This document shows, in pieces, positions 5,623 to 14,275 of a stretch of 26,903 nt of DNA (within the stretch, counting starts at the first letter, position 1; the number at the start of each line of letters is the position of its first letter). Both the position numbers and the translations under genes were made by a program. The notes beneath the pieces are model-generated. The model did no database searches. It saw nothing but the letters and a program-made list of their open reading frames with translations, and had not been told where the DNA came from. Source of the stretch: a virus; IMG/VR virus record IMGVR_UViG_3300008450_006184, positions 1-26,903 of that record. The stretch is one strand, 5' to 3'.

Positions 5623-6050
5623 AATACTTGAACTACGCATTCGCTTCTTTAATAATTTTATTTACACCGATACATGGATTATTGGTGGCCGTAGCGTCTG
5701 CTATTATTCTCGACACATTTACAGGAATTTTCAAATCAGTTAAATTGAAAGGTTGGAAGAGTTTTACAAGTAGAAACTTGTCGAGTATTATAAGCAAAAT
5801 GCTTTTATATGAAACTTGCGTATTGTTTTTGTTTTTAATGGATAAATATTTGCTGAATGAATTTGTTAAACACGCTTTTGGGTTTGAATTTATGTTTACA
5901 AAAATATCAGCAATGCTTTTGCTTTTTATTGAATTGGTTTCGATAAAAGAAAATATTGAGCAGGCTTTTAACATTAACATTTGGTCAATGTTAAAGAAGG
6001 CTCTTAGTCGTGCGAAAGAGTTAAAATCAGATGTAAATGAGATAAGATGA
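5619..6050 (+). CDS. phage holin (Phage_holin_4 type)
   Basis: Small inner-membrane protein that opens the membrane at lysis time and lets the endolysin out. The 143 residues contain three to four hydrophobic segments: 5-30 (two closely spaced), about 60-80 (MLLYETCVLFLFLM) and about 95-115 (ISAMLLLFIELV). Family-like cues are DTFTGIFKS after the first pair, SSIISKM before the third segment and ELVSIKENIEQ near the end, which is typical of this holin family. The C-terminal tail is charged. The gene overlaps the endolysin gene by 4 bases, which is the classic lysis cassette order and strengthens the call. Confidence 0.85.
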   Translation: MKYLNYAFASLIILFTPIHGLLVAVASAIILDTFTGIFKSVKLKGWKSFTSRNLSSIISKMLLYETCVLFLFLMDKYLLNEFVKHAFGFEFMFTKISAMLLLFIELVSIKENIEQAFNINIWSMLKKALSRAKELKSDVNEIR

Positions 6051-6553
6051 AAGATAAAATTACTTTAGATAGAATCGCTTTGCTTCATCCAACGTTAAGA
6101 GAAGAGGCTTTTGAAATATATGATGAAATTATTGAACAATTAACCGGCTCTGCCGGTTGTCGTTTTTCTTACACCCTGCGAACAATCAAAGAGCAGGATG
6201 AATTGTTTGCTCAAGGAAGAACAAAGCCGGGGAGAAAAGTAACTAATGCAAGAGGTGGCCAATCTTATCACAACTATGGGTTGGCTATTGATATTGTTCT
6301 GTTAATAGACAAAGATGGGAATGGGACAAAGGAGTCTGCTTCTTGGGATACCAAAGCTGATTTTGATGGAGACCGTAAATCTGATTGGATTGAAATCGTA
6401 ACCATCTTTAAGAGATATGGATGGGAATGGGGAGGCGATTGGAAGTTTGTAGATGCTCCTCATTTTCAAAAAACATTTGGTAAGTCCATTACTGAACTGC
6501 AGAAGTTGCTCAATCAGGGTACTGTTGACAAGGGTGGCTATGTCTTAATTTAA
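6047..6553 (+). CDS. endolysin, M15-family peptidase (VanY / L-Ala-D-Glu type)
   Basis: Zinc peptidase that cuts peptide cross-links or stems of peptidoglycan. The 168 residues show the M15 signatures: RTIKEQDELFAQGRTKPG (45-62), VTNARGGQSYHNYGLAID with His75 and Asp82 as zinc ligands, and WKFVDAPHFQ with His139 as the third ligand. All expected ligands are present. Between the motifs is a DKDGNGTKES and DFDGDRKSDW stretch (88-114) that looks like an acidic calcium-binding loop. There is no signal peptide, so export should depend on the upstream holin. It overlaps the holin gene by 4 bases and is followed after 4 bases by a spanin-like lipoprotein gene. Confidence 0.92.
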   Translation: MKDKITLDRIALLHPTLREEAFEIYDEIIEQLTGSAGCRFSYTLRTIKEQDELFAQGRTKPGRKVTNARGGQSYHNYGLAIDIVLLIDKDGNGTKESASWDTKADFDGDRKSDWIEIVTIFKRYGWEWGGDWKFVDAPHFQKTFGKSITELQKLLNQGTVDKGGYVLI

Positions 6554-6557
6554 AACA

Positions 6558-7016
6558 ATGCGCAAATATATTTTACTATTGTTATGGGTTTTCTTTTTAT
6601 TTGGCTGTGCAGCAAAAAAACTTACAAAATCTGAGAGTAAAACGCAAACGAGTACAGATAGTTCTGTTGTAGAGCAGAAGCATCAAATCAATACAATTCA
6701 AAACGCTATTACTACGATTGATAGTAGCGAAGAGTTTGAGATAACTCCAATTGATACCTCAAAGCCGATTATAATCGGCAACGTCAAATATTTCAATGCC
6801 AAGGTCCGGGCTACAAAAAACCGTAAACGTACAGTTGACTCGTCAAAATCAACCACTCAGCAGTCGGAAGTAAGGCAAGTTTCCGTCAAAAAAAGAGTAA
6901 AAGCCAAGGATTCTGAGAAGAAGATTGACAGGAAAGCCAACTATTCAAATCTCTTATGGCTTTTGCTGATTGTCGTGCTTTTATATCTTGGATATAGGTA
7001 CATTGTAAAAGGTTAG
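6558..7016 (+). CDS. lipoprotein with C-terminal membrane helix: putative unimolecular spanin
   Basis: The N-terminus is a lipoprotein signal: MRKYILLLLWVFFLFGC, with the lipobox LFGC at residues 14-17, so Cys17 should be lipidated and tethered to the outer membrane. The C-terminus (about 131-150, LLWLLLIVVLLYLGY) is a single membrane helix, with KG after it. Between them is a 110-residue polar, Ser/Thr/Lys-rich linker. A protein anchored in both membranes and placed directly after holin and endolysin genes fits a u-spanin, which fuses inner and outer membranes in the last step of lysis (the T1 phage type). No sequence homology is claimed; the call rests on topology and position. Confidence 0.75.
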   Translation: MRKYILLLLWVFFLFGCAAKKLTKSESKTQTSTDSSVVEQKHQINTIQNAITTIDSSEEFEITPIDTSKPIIIGNVKYFNAKVRATKNRKRTVDSSKSTTQQSEVRQVSVKKRVKAKDSEKKIDRKANYSNLLWLLLIVVLLYLGYRYIVKG

Positions 7017-7032
7017 TTTATCATTATATTTG
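7003..7032 (+). promoter_or_regulatory. Bacteroidota-type promoter before the tail-fibre region
   Basis: TTG at 7003-7005, a 19-base spacer, and a perfect TATATTTG at 7025-7032, followed by GTACAAA and a leader ending AAAATCAAATG at the start of the 7053 gene. It begins inside the last codons of the spanin gene, so the fibre region can be transcribed independently of lysis. Confidence 0.8.
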
Positions 7033-7052
7033 TACAAACAAAATAAAATCAA

Positions 7053-7292
7053 ATGCCACATTTAACAGCAGAAGAATTAAATTTTATCAAAAATGGGACA
7101 CAAGAGTATACAAAGGTTAAGATTGCTCTTGGAGAACTTGAGTTGCAAAAGCAAATTTATATTGCTGAGGCGAATAAGATTAAAGACTCTTTTATTGAAA
7201 ATGAGAAGTATCTTATTAATAAATACGGAGAGAATACTGTAATTAATATGCAAACAGGAGAAATAAAACCAAAAGAAGATGTCAAAAATTAG
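7053..7292 (+). CDS. small coiled-coil phage protein (79 aa)
   Basis: The 79 residues are mostly one long helix: LTAEELNFIKNGTQEYTKVK, IALGELELQKQIYIAEANKI, then ENEKYLINKYGENTVINMQT. The heptad-like spacing of Leu/Ile suggests a coiled coil, and the C-terminal YGENTVINMQTGEI segment may form a small hairpin. I recall similar EEL-----EYT--K--LGELELQK proteins as unnamed entries in phage genomes. It is first after the promoter at 7003-7032 and overlaps the next gene by 14 bases. It might be a fibre-assembly helper; this is inferred from position only. Confidence 0.7.
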   Translation: MPHLTAEELNFIKNGTQEYTKVKIALGELELQKQIYIAEANKIKDSFIENEKYLINKYGENTVINMQTGEIKPKEDVKN

Positions 7293-7545
7293 TTCATATC
7301 CAATAAATGCGTTGCCAATGTTGGACGATAAACTCGTTGGCACACGTACAGAGGGAACTCCGCCAAATGTAACTTACAATTTTACACCGGCTGAGTTATT
7401 GCAACTTTTCCAAGCGCACTTTAGCGCTCCTGCTATTGTGATAGATGATGTTCCGGTATATGCTGATAATGCTGCTGCTTTATTAGGCGGATTGGTTGTT
7501 GGTCAGATATATAGAACAGGTGATTATTTGAAAGTAGTACATTAA
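7279..7545 (+). CDS. short protein sharing the tail-fibre N-terminal module (88 aa)
   Basis: Residues 1-48 (MSKISSYPINALPMLDDKLV, then VTYNFTPAELLQLF) closely match the first 48 residues of the giant fibre at 7560: MSKIS-Y----P-L-DKL-GT and VTYNFT--ELLQLF are shared. The rest (residues 49-88) reads DDVPVYADNAAALLGGLVVG followed by QIYRTGDYLKVVH, a pattern I recall at the ends of small phage virion proteins. The shared N-terminus is probably a virion-attachment or trimer-base module, here on a protein with a tiny C-terminal head. It overlaps the upstream gene by 14 bases and lies 14 bases before the fibre gene, so tandem duplication is likely. Confidence 0.75.
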   Translation: MSKISSYPINALPMLDDKLVGTRTEGTPPNVTYNFTPAELLQLFQAHFSAPAIVIDDVPVYADNAAALLGGLVVGQIYRTGDYLKVVH

Positions 7546-7559
7546 AAAATTTTAGCGGA

Positions 7560-10500
7560 ATGTCAAAGATTAGTACATACGAAGTTGTGCCTATTCCTAA
7601 ATTAGCAGACAAGTTAATCGGCACGAGCGTTGGTGGCGAAATCGAAGATGTTACATATAACTTTACCCTATTAGAACTGCTTCAACTATTTATTCCAAAT
7701 ATCCCTGCAAATAATTTGCAGGGTGTTTTGGATTATGGGAATACGGCTACACAGAATATTAATCTTTTTGGCAAGATAACTACTACTAATATTGAGGTAA
7801 CTAATGTAGCAGAATTATATAAAACTTATTTAAGCGAAGAGGTTCATGTTGAAGGCAAACTTTTTGATTCATCAGATAGTATTGGATTACCCGGTGATTT
7901 TTTAATAAGTACGGGGACAGGTGTTTCTTGGTACACAATGCCGGTGGTAATACCTACATTGCAACAGGTTCTTACATCAGGCGACGTAGCTGATGTTGAT
8001 ATTATCCTTAATGCAAACCTTGAAGCGTTTGATGTAAATACGGATACCGCAACGATTAATGATAATCTTTATATTCTTGGATTATTAACTGATGGATTTT
8101 CTTCTTCAGGAACAAACGGTCAAGTGTTATCAAGCACAGGCACAGGTATCAAATGGGTTAATTTACCGACATACTCTGCTGCTTCTCCATTACTTTTTAA
8201 TTCTATATCCGGAGTATTTAGTATACAGGTAGCTAATAGTGTACAAAGTGGATACCTTAGTTCTTCTGATTGGATTAATTTTGATGGGAAGCAGAACGCA
8301 GGCAATTATATTACTGCTCTTACCGGTGAAGCTACGGCTACAGGACCCGGCTCTGTTCCAATTACGCTGAACAATTCTGCTGTAATATCAAAAATATTAA
8401 CGGGCTTGAACATAATGGGGGGCTCGATTATTGCTACAGACAGTATTTTGACAGCCTTCGGTAAACTTCAAAATCAAATCAACGGATTAGTTGGAGGTGT
8501 TCAATATCAGGGAACATGGAATGCTAATATAAACTTCCCGATTCTTACAAGTAGTATTGGTGTTCAAGGCCATTATTATGTTGTAAATGTTGCCGGTTCA
8601 ACAAATCTTAACGGCATCTCTGATTGGAAAGTAGGAGATTGGGCTATATTTAATGGTGGTACTTGGCAAAAGGTTGATAATACAGATGCGGTTACTTCAG
8701 TAAATGGATTTACAGGAGCCGTTAGCTTAATTTCAGACAACATTCCCGAGGGAATTACAAACTTATACTTTACAAATAACAGGGCAAGGAATGCTATAAG
8801 TGCTGCATCCCCTTTGCTTTATAATAATATAACAGGCATTTTTACCATTCAGCAAGGAAATGGTAGTCAAGATGGATATATAAGCAGTCTTGATTGGACT
8901 ACATTTAATAGCAAGCAAAATGCTTTACTTGGTAATGGTTTAGTAAAGTCTGTTGGTGGTACTATTTCATATATTACAGACAACTCTGCTAATTGGGATA
9001 CAGCATACGACAATTCAATTGTTAGTGCAGCTGTTACAGGGACAACAACTAAGACATTAACACTTAATCAGCAAGATGGCGGAACGATTTCGGCTTCTTG
9101 GACCGACTTAGGACTTACTTCGGTGGGTGTATCTATGCCAAGCGCATTTAATGTGACTAATAGTCCATTAACAAGCAATGGAACGATTGCAATAACAGGA
9201 GCAGGTATTGCATCTCAATATATAAGAGGTGATGGTACGTTAGCAAATTTCCCTACCAATGGAGGTGGTGGCGGAGCCTCTGTATCTTATTACCTGAATG
9301 GTAGTGTTAACCAAGGCACATTTGTAGGTAACACATACTATGAAATGAGCAAAACTCCTATTTTGGGAGCAGGAACGGACTTTAATATCAGCACAGATGG
9401 TTATGTTGCACAGTTTATTACAGATGCAGGAGTCCCTGCTTTACTTAATATACCTGCCGGCAATTGGACGTTTGAGTTGTTTTTTAGTGCATCATCAGGA
9501 GGAGGTACTCCTTCTTACTATGTAGAGTTATACAAGTATGATGGGGTTGTATTTACGTTGATAGCAAGCGATGCTGTAAACCCTAAAGGAATTACAGGTG
9601 GAACGGCTATCGACTTATACATTACAGTATTGGCTGTTCCTCAAACAACGTTAACCCTTACTGACAGATTAGCTATCAGGGTGTATATTGCTACTTCAGG
9701 TAGAACGATTACACTTCATACTGAGGGGCCGCATCTTTGTCAGATTATTACAACTTTCTCTACCGGCATATTAGCATTGAACGGTTTGATTGAACAGGTT
9801 CAATATTTTGGTACAGGTTCAAGTGGTACTGACTTTAACATCTCAAGTGTTGGAGCGACTCATACGTTTAATATTCCTACGGCAAACGTAACGAATCGAG
9901 GACTTTTAAGTTCAGCGGATTGGTCTACGTTTAATGGTAAGCAGGATGCATTGACACTGACTACAACCGGTTCAAGTGGACCGGCTACATTGGTTGGCTC
10001 TACGCTGAATATTCCTCAGTATAGTGGAACAAACATTTACAATAGTGACGGAACGCTGACAGGTAACAGGGCTCTTACACTTAGTACTAACTCATTAGAT
10101 ATTGTAGGAAGCACAACAACAAGATTCTTTTCTAACGGTAGAATAGGTGTTGGCACTACGACCGATGCAGGATTTCAGTTTGATGTTAATGGGACTACAA
10201 GGTCAAGTGTTTATTATACAAACTTTGGTACTACTTCTTTAAATCTACTTACATCAGGCACAACTGCACAAACGGCTGATAGAGGTATTTTTATTGGTAG
10301 CGGAACTTTTAATAATTCTTCTATTGTTGGTATATCTATAGGTAATAGCGCTGTAGTTGGCACAGGAACAGGTAATGTGGCTATTGGATACACAGCTAAT
10401 GCAAGTGGTGGAGGTATTGCGATTTCAAGGTTAGGACAGGGTGCACAGTCTACTAATGGTGCAATTGCAATAGGAGGTAATGCAACAGCAGGTGTAGCTA

Positions 10501-13397
10501 TTAGTGGTTCTACGAGTAATAGCGGAAGTGTTGCTATTGGTGGTACAGCTTCAAATGCATCAGCAATAGCTATTGGGAATATTACTACTGCAAGCGGAGC
10601 GTTTTCTATAATGATTGGTGATAGAGGTACTGCTGCTCATACTGCATCAATAGCTATTGGTCTTTTTGCTACAACAACAGCAAGCAGACAGCTTGTAATT
10701 GGCGGTGATGATGTTTCAGGCACTTATAGTATAAACGATGTTTATATAGGCGGTGGTGTTCAAGCTATGAGTGGAGGAAATGCTAACTCAACAACTATTA
10801 ACGCAAGTGGTGGTGGGAATACAGCAGATAGAAACGGAGGTAATATAACTATCGCAGGAGGTAAAGGTACAGGCACAGGAACTCCGGGCAACGTATCATT
10901 CTCTACATCTACTACTACAACAACCGGCACTACGCTTCAGTCATTGACTGAACGGATGAGGATTTTTGGAGGAACGGGTAACGTTGTTATACAGAACGGT
11001 GGTACGTTTACTGATGCAGGATTTAGGTTGGATGTTAATGGAACAACTCGATTAAATGGTAATACTACTTACAATGGATTCTTAACTCCTACAAGTGCAA
11101 CTATATCGTATTTGTTAGGAATTTCAGGTAGTGCAGGAGGTAGTGTATTACAAGCCTACACAAATGGTGGTGCAAGCCCGATACAAAGTTTTACATTCGG
11201 ATTCTATAGTACATATTTAACAAGTGGAGGAGGTTTAAGTGACCCAACAAACAACAATTTTTCATTTGGATTAACAGGTACAAAAACCGCCACAGGTTTA
11301 GGCGGTGGAACTTATAAAGATTTTAGAATATATACAACATATGATTTTACCGGAAACGCTAATCCGGGTATTGTCTATGGTATATCATATGAGCCAACAG
11401 CAACCAATTTAACAAATGTCACTCTAATTGCATTTCGCAATACTATTGGTAATAACATCTTTAATTCTACAAGCGGAAACACGCTTATTGGAACATCTAC
11501 AGACGCAGGTTATAAATTTGATGTCAATGGAACTGCGAGAGTACAAGGTGCGTTTACTATAGCAACGTCAACGGTTAATAACCTGATTTTTTCTCAAGGC
11601 GGGACTACTGCAGGTTCTTATATGCGTTGGTTATACAATCCTGATACTACAGGTGGTGACAAGACTTTATTATATCAGCATAAGGTAGGATTGATTAACG
11701 GCTCTATTTATATTGCTCCTTCATCACAAGTTTCCAATATAACATTTGCCCCAACAGGAGATGCAAACTATGTTTTTGGGGGTGGAGGTCTACTTACGAC
11801 AGGAGCACAAAATACTTTAATTGGTAGACAAGCCGGTAATGAGTTGACCTCAGGTGGCACTAATGTTTTTATTGGAATGTTTGCAGGTAGAGGGATAATT
11901 TCGGGTAGTGGTAATATTCATATTGCTGTAAATAATCAGGTAACAAATGGTGATATAAGCAATAGTATTCATTTTGGTGGTGGTACTGCTTTAACCCGTT
12001 CAGTTACATTTGGTATAGGGGGGTCTGCAGCTGACTACTTAAATAATGTCTATTTCGGTATTGGTTATTCAACAGTCAATCAGCTTGGAGGTGGTAACCG
12101 TGGGGTTGTGCTTCAACCAACTACGGAAGCGGGAAAGACAGATGCAGCAGCATTAAACTTAGTTTTAGCAGGTGCAAGAGGAACAGGTACGGGGGCTCCC
12201 GGAAGTTTAGTTTTTTCTACTGCCACGGCTACAACGGCAGGTACTACACTTCAGTCATTGACTGATAGGATGAGAATTTTTGGTGGTACAGGTAACGTTG
12301 TTATACAGAACGGTGGTACGTTTACTGATGCAGGTTTTCAGTTAGATGTGAATGGTACTGCAAGGGTTCAAAATAGATTAACTATAACTACATCAGGTGC
12401 AACAATAACAAGTAGTTCAACTCAGTTTTTTGAAGTTTTCGACCAATTTAATACTCGGAACTTTATGACGGGTGGTGAAACATCAGGCGGTATTTTAGTT
12501 GGAAATACAACACTTGGAGCAGGTTCAGGAAGATGGGTTTCTTTAGTTCATGCAAGTTCTCAATCTTTCGGTGGATTAAGGTTTTTTAGTGATAATAATC
12601 AAACGTCAAACGTTGGATATATCGGCTTATTCGGTAATGGTCAGTTTCGTTTTGCTACTAATAACACAGAAGTAACTAACCAAGAAGCGTTTATTGCAAC
12701 AGTTAAAACATTGCATCTTGGTTGGAGAACTTGGCAAACAATACCTGCTTCAGCAGCTGTTTCAATAGAATCTACCACCCAAGGTTTTCTTCCTCCACGT
12801 ATGACAGCCGCACAGAGAACTGCTATCAGTTCTCCTGCAGTTGGTTTGATTGTATATCAGACAGACGGAACGGAAGGTACTTACGAGAACACAAGTGGCG
12901 GTTGGAGATTACTCAACGCTGCAGGTGGAGGAGGCTCAGGCACTGTTACATCTGTATCTGTAGTGTCAGCAAACGGTTTTGCAGGTAGTGTAGCAAACGC
13001 TTCTACAACTCCGGCTATCACTATCAGTACAACCGTAACCGGTTTATTGAAAGGTAATGGTACAGCAATCAGCGCAGCGATAGCAGGAACTGATTATTTA
13101 ACCCCTGCTGATGTTGCATACTCTGTTGCATCAGTATCGACTACATATTCTGAAACAGCAACCGCAGGAACAAAAATAGTATCTTGTGATACTACGGGTG
13201 GTACATTTACTGTAACCCTTCCTACAGCGGTAGGAAATAAGGCTACCATTGTGGTTAAAAAATCAGCAGGTACTCCAAATTTAACAGTAGATGGAGCAGG
13301 TTCTGAAACAATAGATGGAGGTCTTACTGCTGTACTTGTTAGAGTAAATGAGTCTATTACACTCGTATCTAATAATTCAAATTGGTTAATAATATAA
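7560..13397 (+). CDS. giant repetitive tail fibre / adhesin (1945 aa)
   Basis: Probable host-recognition fibre. It starts with the MSKIS---VTYNFT--ELLQLF attachment module (1-48). Motif repeats follow: SS-DW--F--KQ at about 231, 439 and 781, and DAGF--DVNGT-R at about 867, 1150, 1314 and 1588. A glycine-rich region (about 920-1070) holds AIAIGG / SVAIGG / SIAIGL steps like the YadA-type head beta-roll. A 65-residue block (about 1100-1163) is repeated at about 1537-1601, with a 44-base perfect DNA repeat. Near the end, GFLPPRMTAAQRTAI (about 1742) and a threonine/valine-rich domain ending NSNWLII are typical of Bacteroidota phage fibres. It is low in Cys and rich in Gly, Thr, Ser and Asn. It is probably trimeric. 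No intramolecular chaperone peptidase motif was seen. Confidence 0.85.
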   Translation: MSKISTYEVVPIPKLADKLIGTSVGGEIEDVTYNFTLLELLQLFIPNIPANNLQGVLDYGNTATQNINLFGKITTTNIEVTNVAELYKTYLSEEVHVEGKLFDSSDSIGLPGDFLISTGTGVSWYTMPVVIPTLQQVLTSGDVADVDIILNANLEAFDVNTDTATINDNLYILGLLTDGFSSSGTNGQVLSSTGTGIKWVNLPTYSAASPLLFNSISGVFSIQVANSVQSGYLSSSDWINFDGKQNAGNYITALTGEATATGPGSVPITLNNSAVISKILTGLNIMGGSIIATDSILTAFGKLQNQINGLVGGVQYQGTWNANINFPILTSSIGVQGHYYVVNVAGSTNLNGISDWKVGDWAIFNGGTWQKVDNTDAVTSVNGFTGAVSLISDNIPEGITNLYFTNNRARNAISAASPLLYNNITGIFTIQQGNGSQDGYISSLDWTTFNSKQNALLGNGLVKSVGGTISYITDNSANWDTAYDNSIVSAAVTGTTTKTLTLNQQDGGTISASWTDLGLTSVGVSMPSAFNVTNSPLTSNGTIAITGAGIASQYIRGDGTLANFPTNGGGGGASVSYYLNGSVNQGTFVGNTYYEMSKTPILGAGTDFNISTDGYVAQFITDAGVPALLNIPAGNWTFELFFSASSGGGTPSYYVELYKYDGVVFTLIASDAVNPKGITGGTAIDLYITVLAVPQTTLTLTDRLAIRVYIATSGRTITLHTEGPHLCQIITTFSTGILALNGLIEQVQYFGTGSSGTDFNISSVGATHTFNIPTANVTNRGLLSSADWSTFNGKQDALTLTTTGSSGPATLVGSTLNIPQYSGTNIYNSDGTLTGNRALTLSTNSLDIVGSTTTRFFSNGRIGVGTTTDAGFQFDVNGTTRSSVYYTNFGTTSLNLLTSGTTAQTADRGIFIGSGTFNNSSIVGISIGNSAVVGTGTGNVAIGYTANASGGGIAISRLGQGAQSTNGAIAIGGNATAGVAISGSTSNSGSVAIGGTASNASAIAIGNITTASGAFSIMIGDRGTAAHTASIAIGLFATTTASRQLVIGGDDVSGTYSINDVYIGGGVQAMSGGNANSTTINASGGGNTADRNGGNITIAGGKGTGTGTPGNVSFSTSTTTTTGTTLQSLTERMRIFGGTGNVVIQNGGTFTDAGFRLDVNGTTRLNGNTTYNGFLTPTSATISYLLGISGSAGGSVLQAYTNGGASPIQSFTFGFYSTYLTSGGGLSDPTNNNFSFGLTGTKTATGLGGGTYKDFRIYTTYDFTGNANPGIVYGISYEPTATNLTNVTLIAFRNTIGNNIFNSTSGNTLIGTSTDAGYKFDVNGTARVQGAFTIATSTVNNLIFSQGGTTAGSYMRWLYNPDTTGGDKTLLYQHKVGLINGSIYIAPSSQVSNITFAPTGDANYVFGGGGLLTTGAQNTLIGRQAGNELTSGGTNVFIGMFAGRGIISGSGNIHIAVNNQVTNGDISNSIHFGGGTALTRSVTFGIGGSAADYLNNVYFGIGYSTVNQLGGGNRGVVLQPTTEAGKTDAAALNLVLAGARGTGTGAPGSLVFSTATATTAGTTLQSLTDRMRIFGGTGNVVIQNGGTFTDAGFQLDVNGTARVQNRLTITTSGATITSSSTQFFEVFDQFNTRNFMTGGETSGGILVGNTTLGAGSGRWVSLVHASSQSFGGLRFFSDNNQTSNVGYIGLFGNGQFRFATNNTEVTNQEAFIATVKTLHLGWRTWQTIPASAAVSIESTTQGFLPPRMTAAQRTAISSPAVGLIVYQTDGTEGTYENTSGGWRLLNAAGGGGSGTVTSVSVVSANGFAGSVANASTTPAITISTTVTGLLKGNGTAISAAIAGTDYLTPADVAYSVASVSTTYSETATAGTKIVSCDTTGGTFTVTLPTAVGNKATIVVKKSAGTPNLTVDGAGSETIDGGLTAVLVRVNESITLVSNNSNWLII
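10977..11020 (+). repeat. copy 1 of a 44-base perfect direct repeat in the fibre gene
   Basis: Identical base for base to 12291-12334, 1.3 kb downstream. It encodes GNVVIQNGGTFTDAG and lies in a longer, less perfect duplication (about 10854-11048 versus 12168-12361). Confidence 0.95.
12291..12334 (+). repeat. copy 2 of the 44-base perfect direct repeat in the fibre gene
   Basis: Second copy of the block at 10977-11020, in the same reading frame. The longer duplicated unit differs at many third codon positions, so this exact core stands out and may reflect recent gene conversion. Confidence 0.95.
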
Positions 13398-13400
13398 AAA

Positions 13401-14072
13401 ATGTCATACAACCCGAATAACCCAAATGGACAGGCTACAATGGCTGACTCAGCCCCTGTAGTAGTAGCATCAAACCAATCGTCTTTACCTGTTACGGTTC
13501 AAAATGAACCGTTAGATGTAAGCGGTTCGGTCATAGCTAACATATCAAACGAAACATTGCCCGTTGTTGGGAATGTAGCAAATGATGCTCCTGATACCGG
13601 TAATCCCGTGAAAATAGGATTTAGAGCAGAATCTGCACTACCAACTCCTGTCGCAACCGATGACAGAGTGAATGGTATTGCTGACGTTTTTGGAAGACAG
13701 TTAATTGGAACGATTGACTCTGCTATGCAGGTTTGGAGAAGCGCAAACTATACTACGCAGCAAACAGGTACTGCGATGTGGATTCCAACAGCTACAAAGA
13801 AAGTTGTCGTGACATACCTATCAATTGCTTCGTATGCAACAACTGCAGCGAGAGTGATTGTTTGGTTTGGTGCGTCCGGTGATACAACTTATACAGCCGG
13901 TACTGACCAACTTGTATGGGCAGGCTCTTTTGCTCCGTCTGCAAATGCAAGACCCGGTGCAATTATCAGTCTCCCTTTTGGCATATTTGCTGCGACAGCA
14001 GACCATCAATTAAGGATAACTACAGATGCGGCAATATCATTAGATGTTGCTATTTATGGATATGAAATCTAA
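13401..14072 (+). CDS. putative virion fibre / decoration protein (223 aa)
   Basis: The N-terminus reads NNPNGQATMADSAPVVVASN followed by QSSLPVTV, a pattern I recall from many phage structural proteins (NGQ-T---S-PVV-AS-QS-LPV). A short beta-strand repeat region follows. The C-terminal half (about 90-223: VWRSANYTTQQTGTAMWIPT onward, ending AISLDVAIYGYEI) reads as a beta-sandwich or jelly-roll head. There is no signal or membrane segment. It starts 3 bases after the fibre stop, so it is translated with the fibre region. A minor fibre or head-decoration role is inferred from the pattern. Confidence 0.65.
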   Translation: MSYNPNNPNGQATMADSAPVVVASNQSSLPVTVQNEPLDVSGSVIANISNETLPVVGNVANDAPDTGNPVKIGFRAESALPTPVATDDRVNGIADVFGRQLIGTIDSAMQVWRSANYTTQQTGTAMWIPTATKKVVVTYLSIASYATTAARVIVWFGASGDTTYTAGTDQLVWAGSFAPSANARPGAIISLPFGIFAATADHQLRITTDAAISLDVAIYGYEI

Positions 14073-14077
14073 CGAAC

Positions 14078-14275
14078 ATGACAAAAACTATTGAACTTTT
14101 CGATAAGGTTGTTATAGGTGACGGAATGATGTCTTTGATTGCTGAGTGCAACGGATATGAAGATGGTTTATTGGTTATTCAGTTTTCAAGAAGCCCTTTC
14201 ATATTTCCTGAAACTATGACTGACCAAGAGATTATCGACTCCTTGTGGTTAAACGAATACTCAATTTATTTATAA
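14078..14275 (+). CDS. small hypothetical protein (65 aa)
   Basis: The 65-residue protein (MTKTIELFDKVVIGDGMMSL, then IAECNGYEDGLLVIQFSRSP) is acidic, with one cysteine, two short beta-like strands and a C-terminal helix (TDQEIIDSLWL). I do not recognise it. It is packed between two structural-type genes: 5 bases after one, and its stop overlaps the next ATG by one base (TAATG). Tight coupling suggests a real gene with a role in the fibre region, perhaps assembly. Confidence 0.55.
   Translation: MTKTIELFDKVVIGDGMMSLIAECNGYEDGLLVIQFSRSPFIFPETMTDQEIIDSLWLNEYSIYL

Noticed and set aside
12722-12988. 88-residue + frame inside the fibre gene
   Set aside because: It overlaps the conserved PPRMTAAQRTAI domain in another frame and its composition (Cys, Arg, Ser rich) is typical of an out-of-frame reading.
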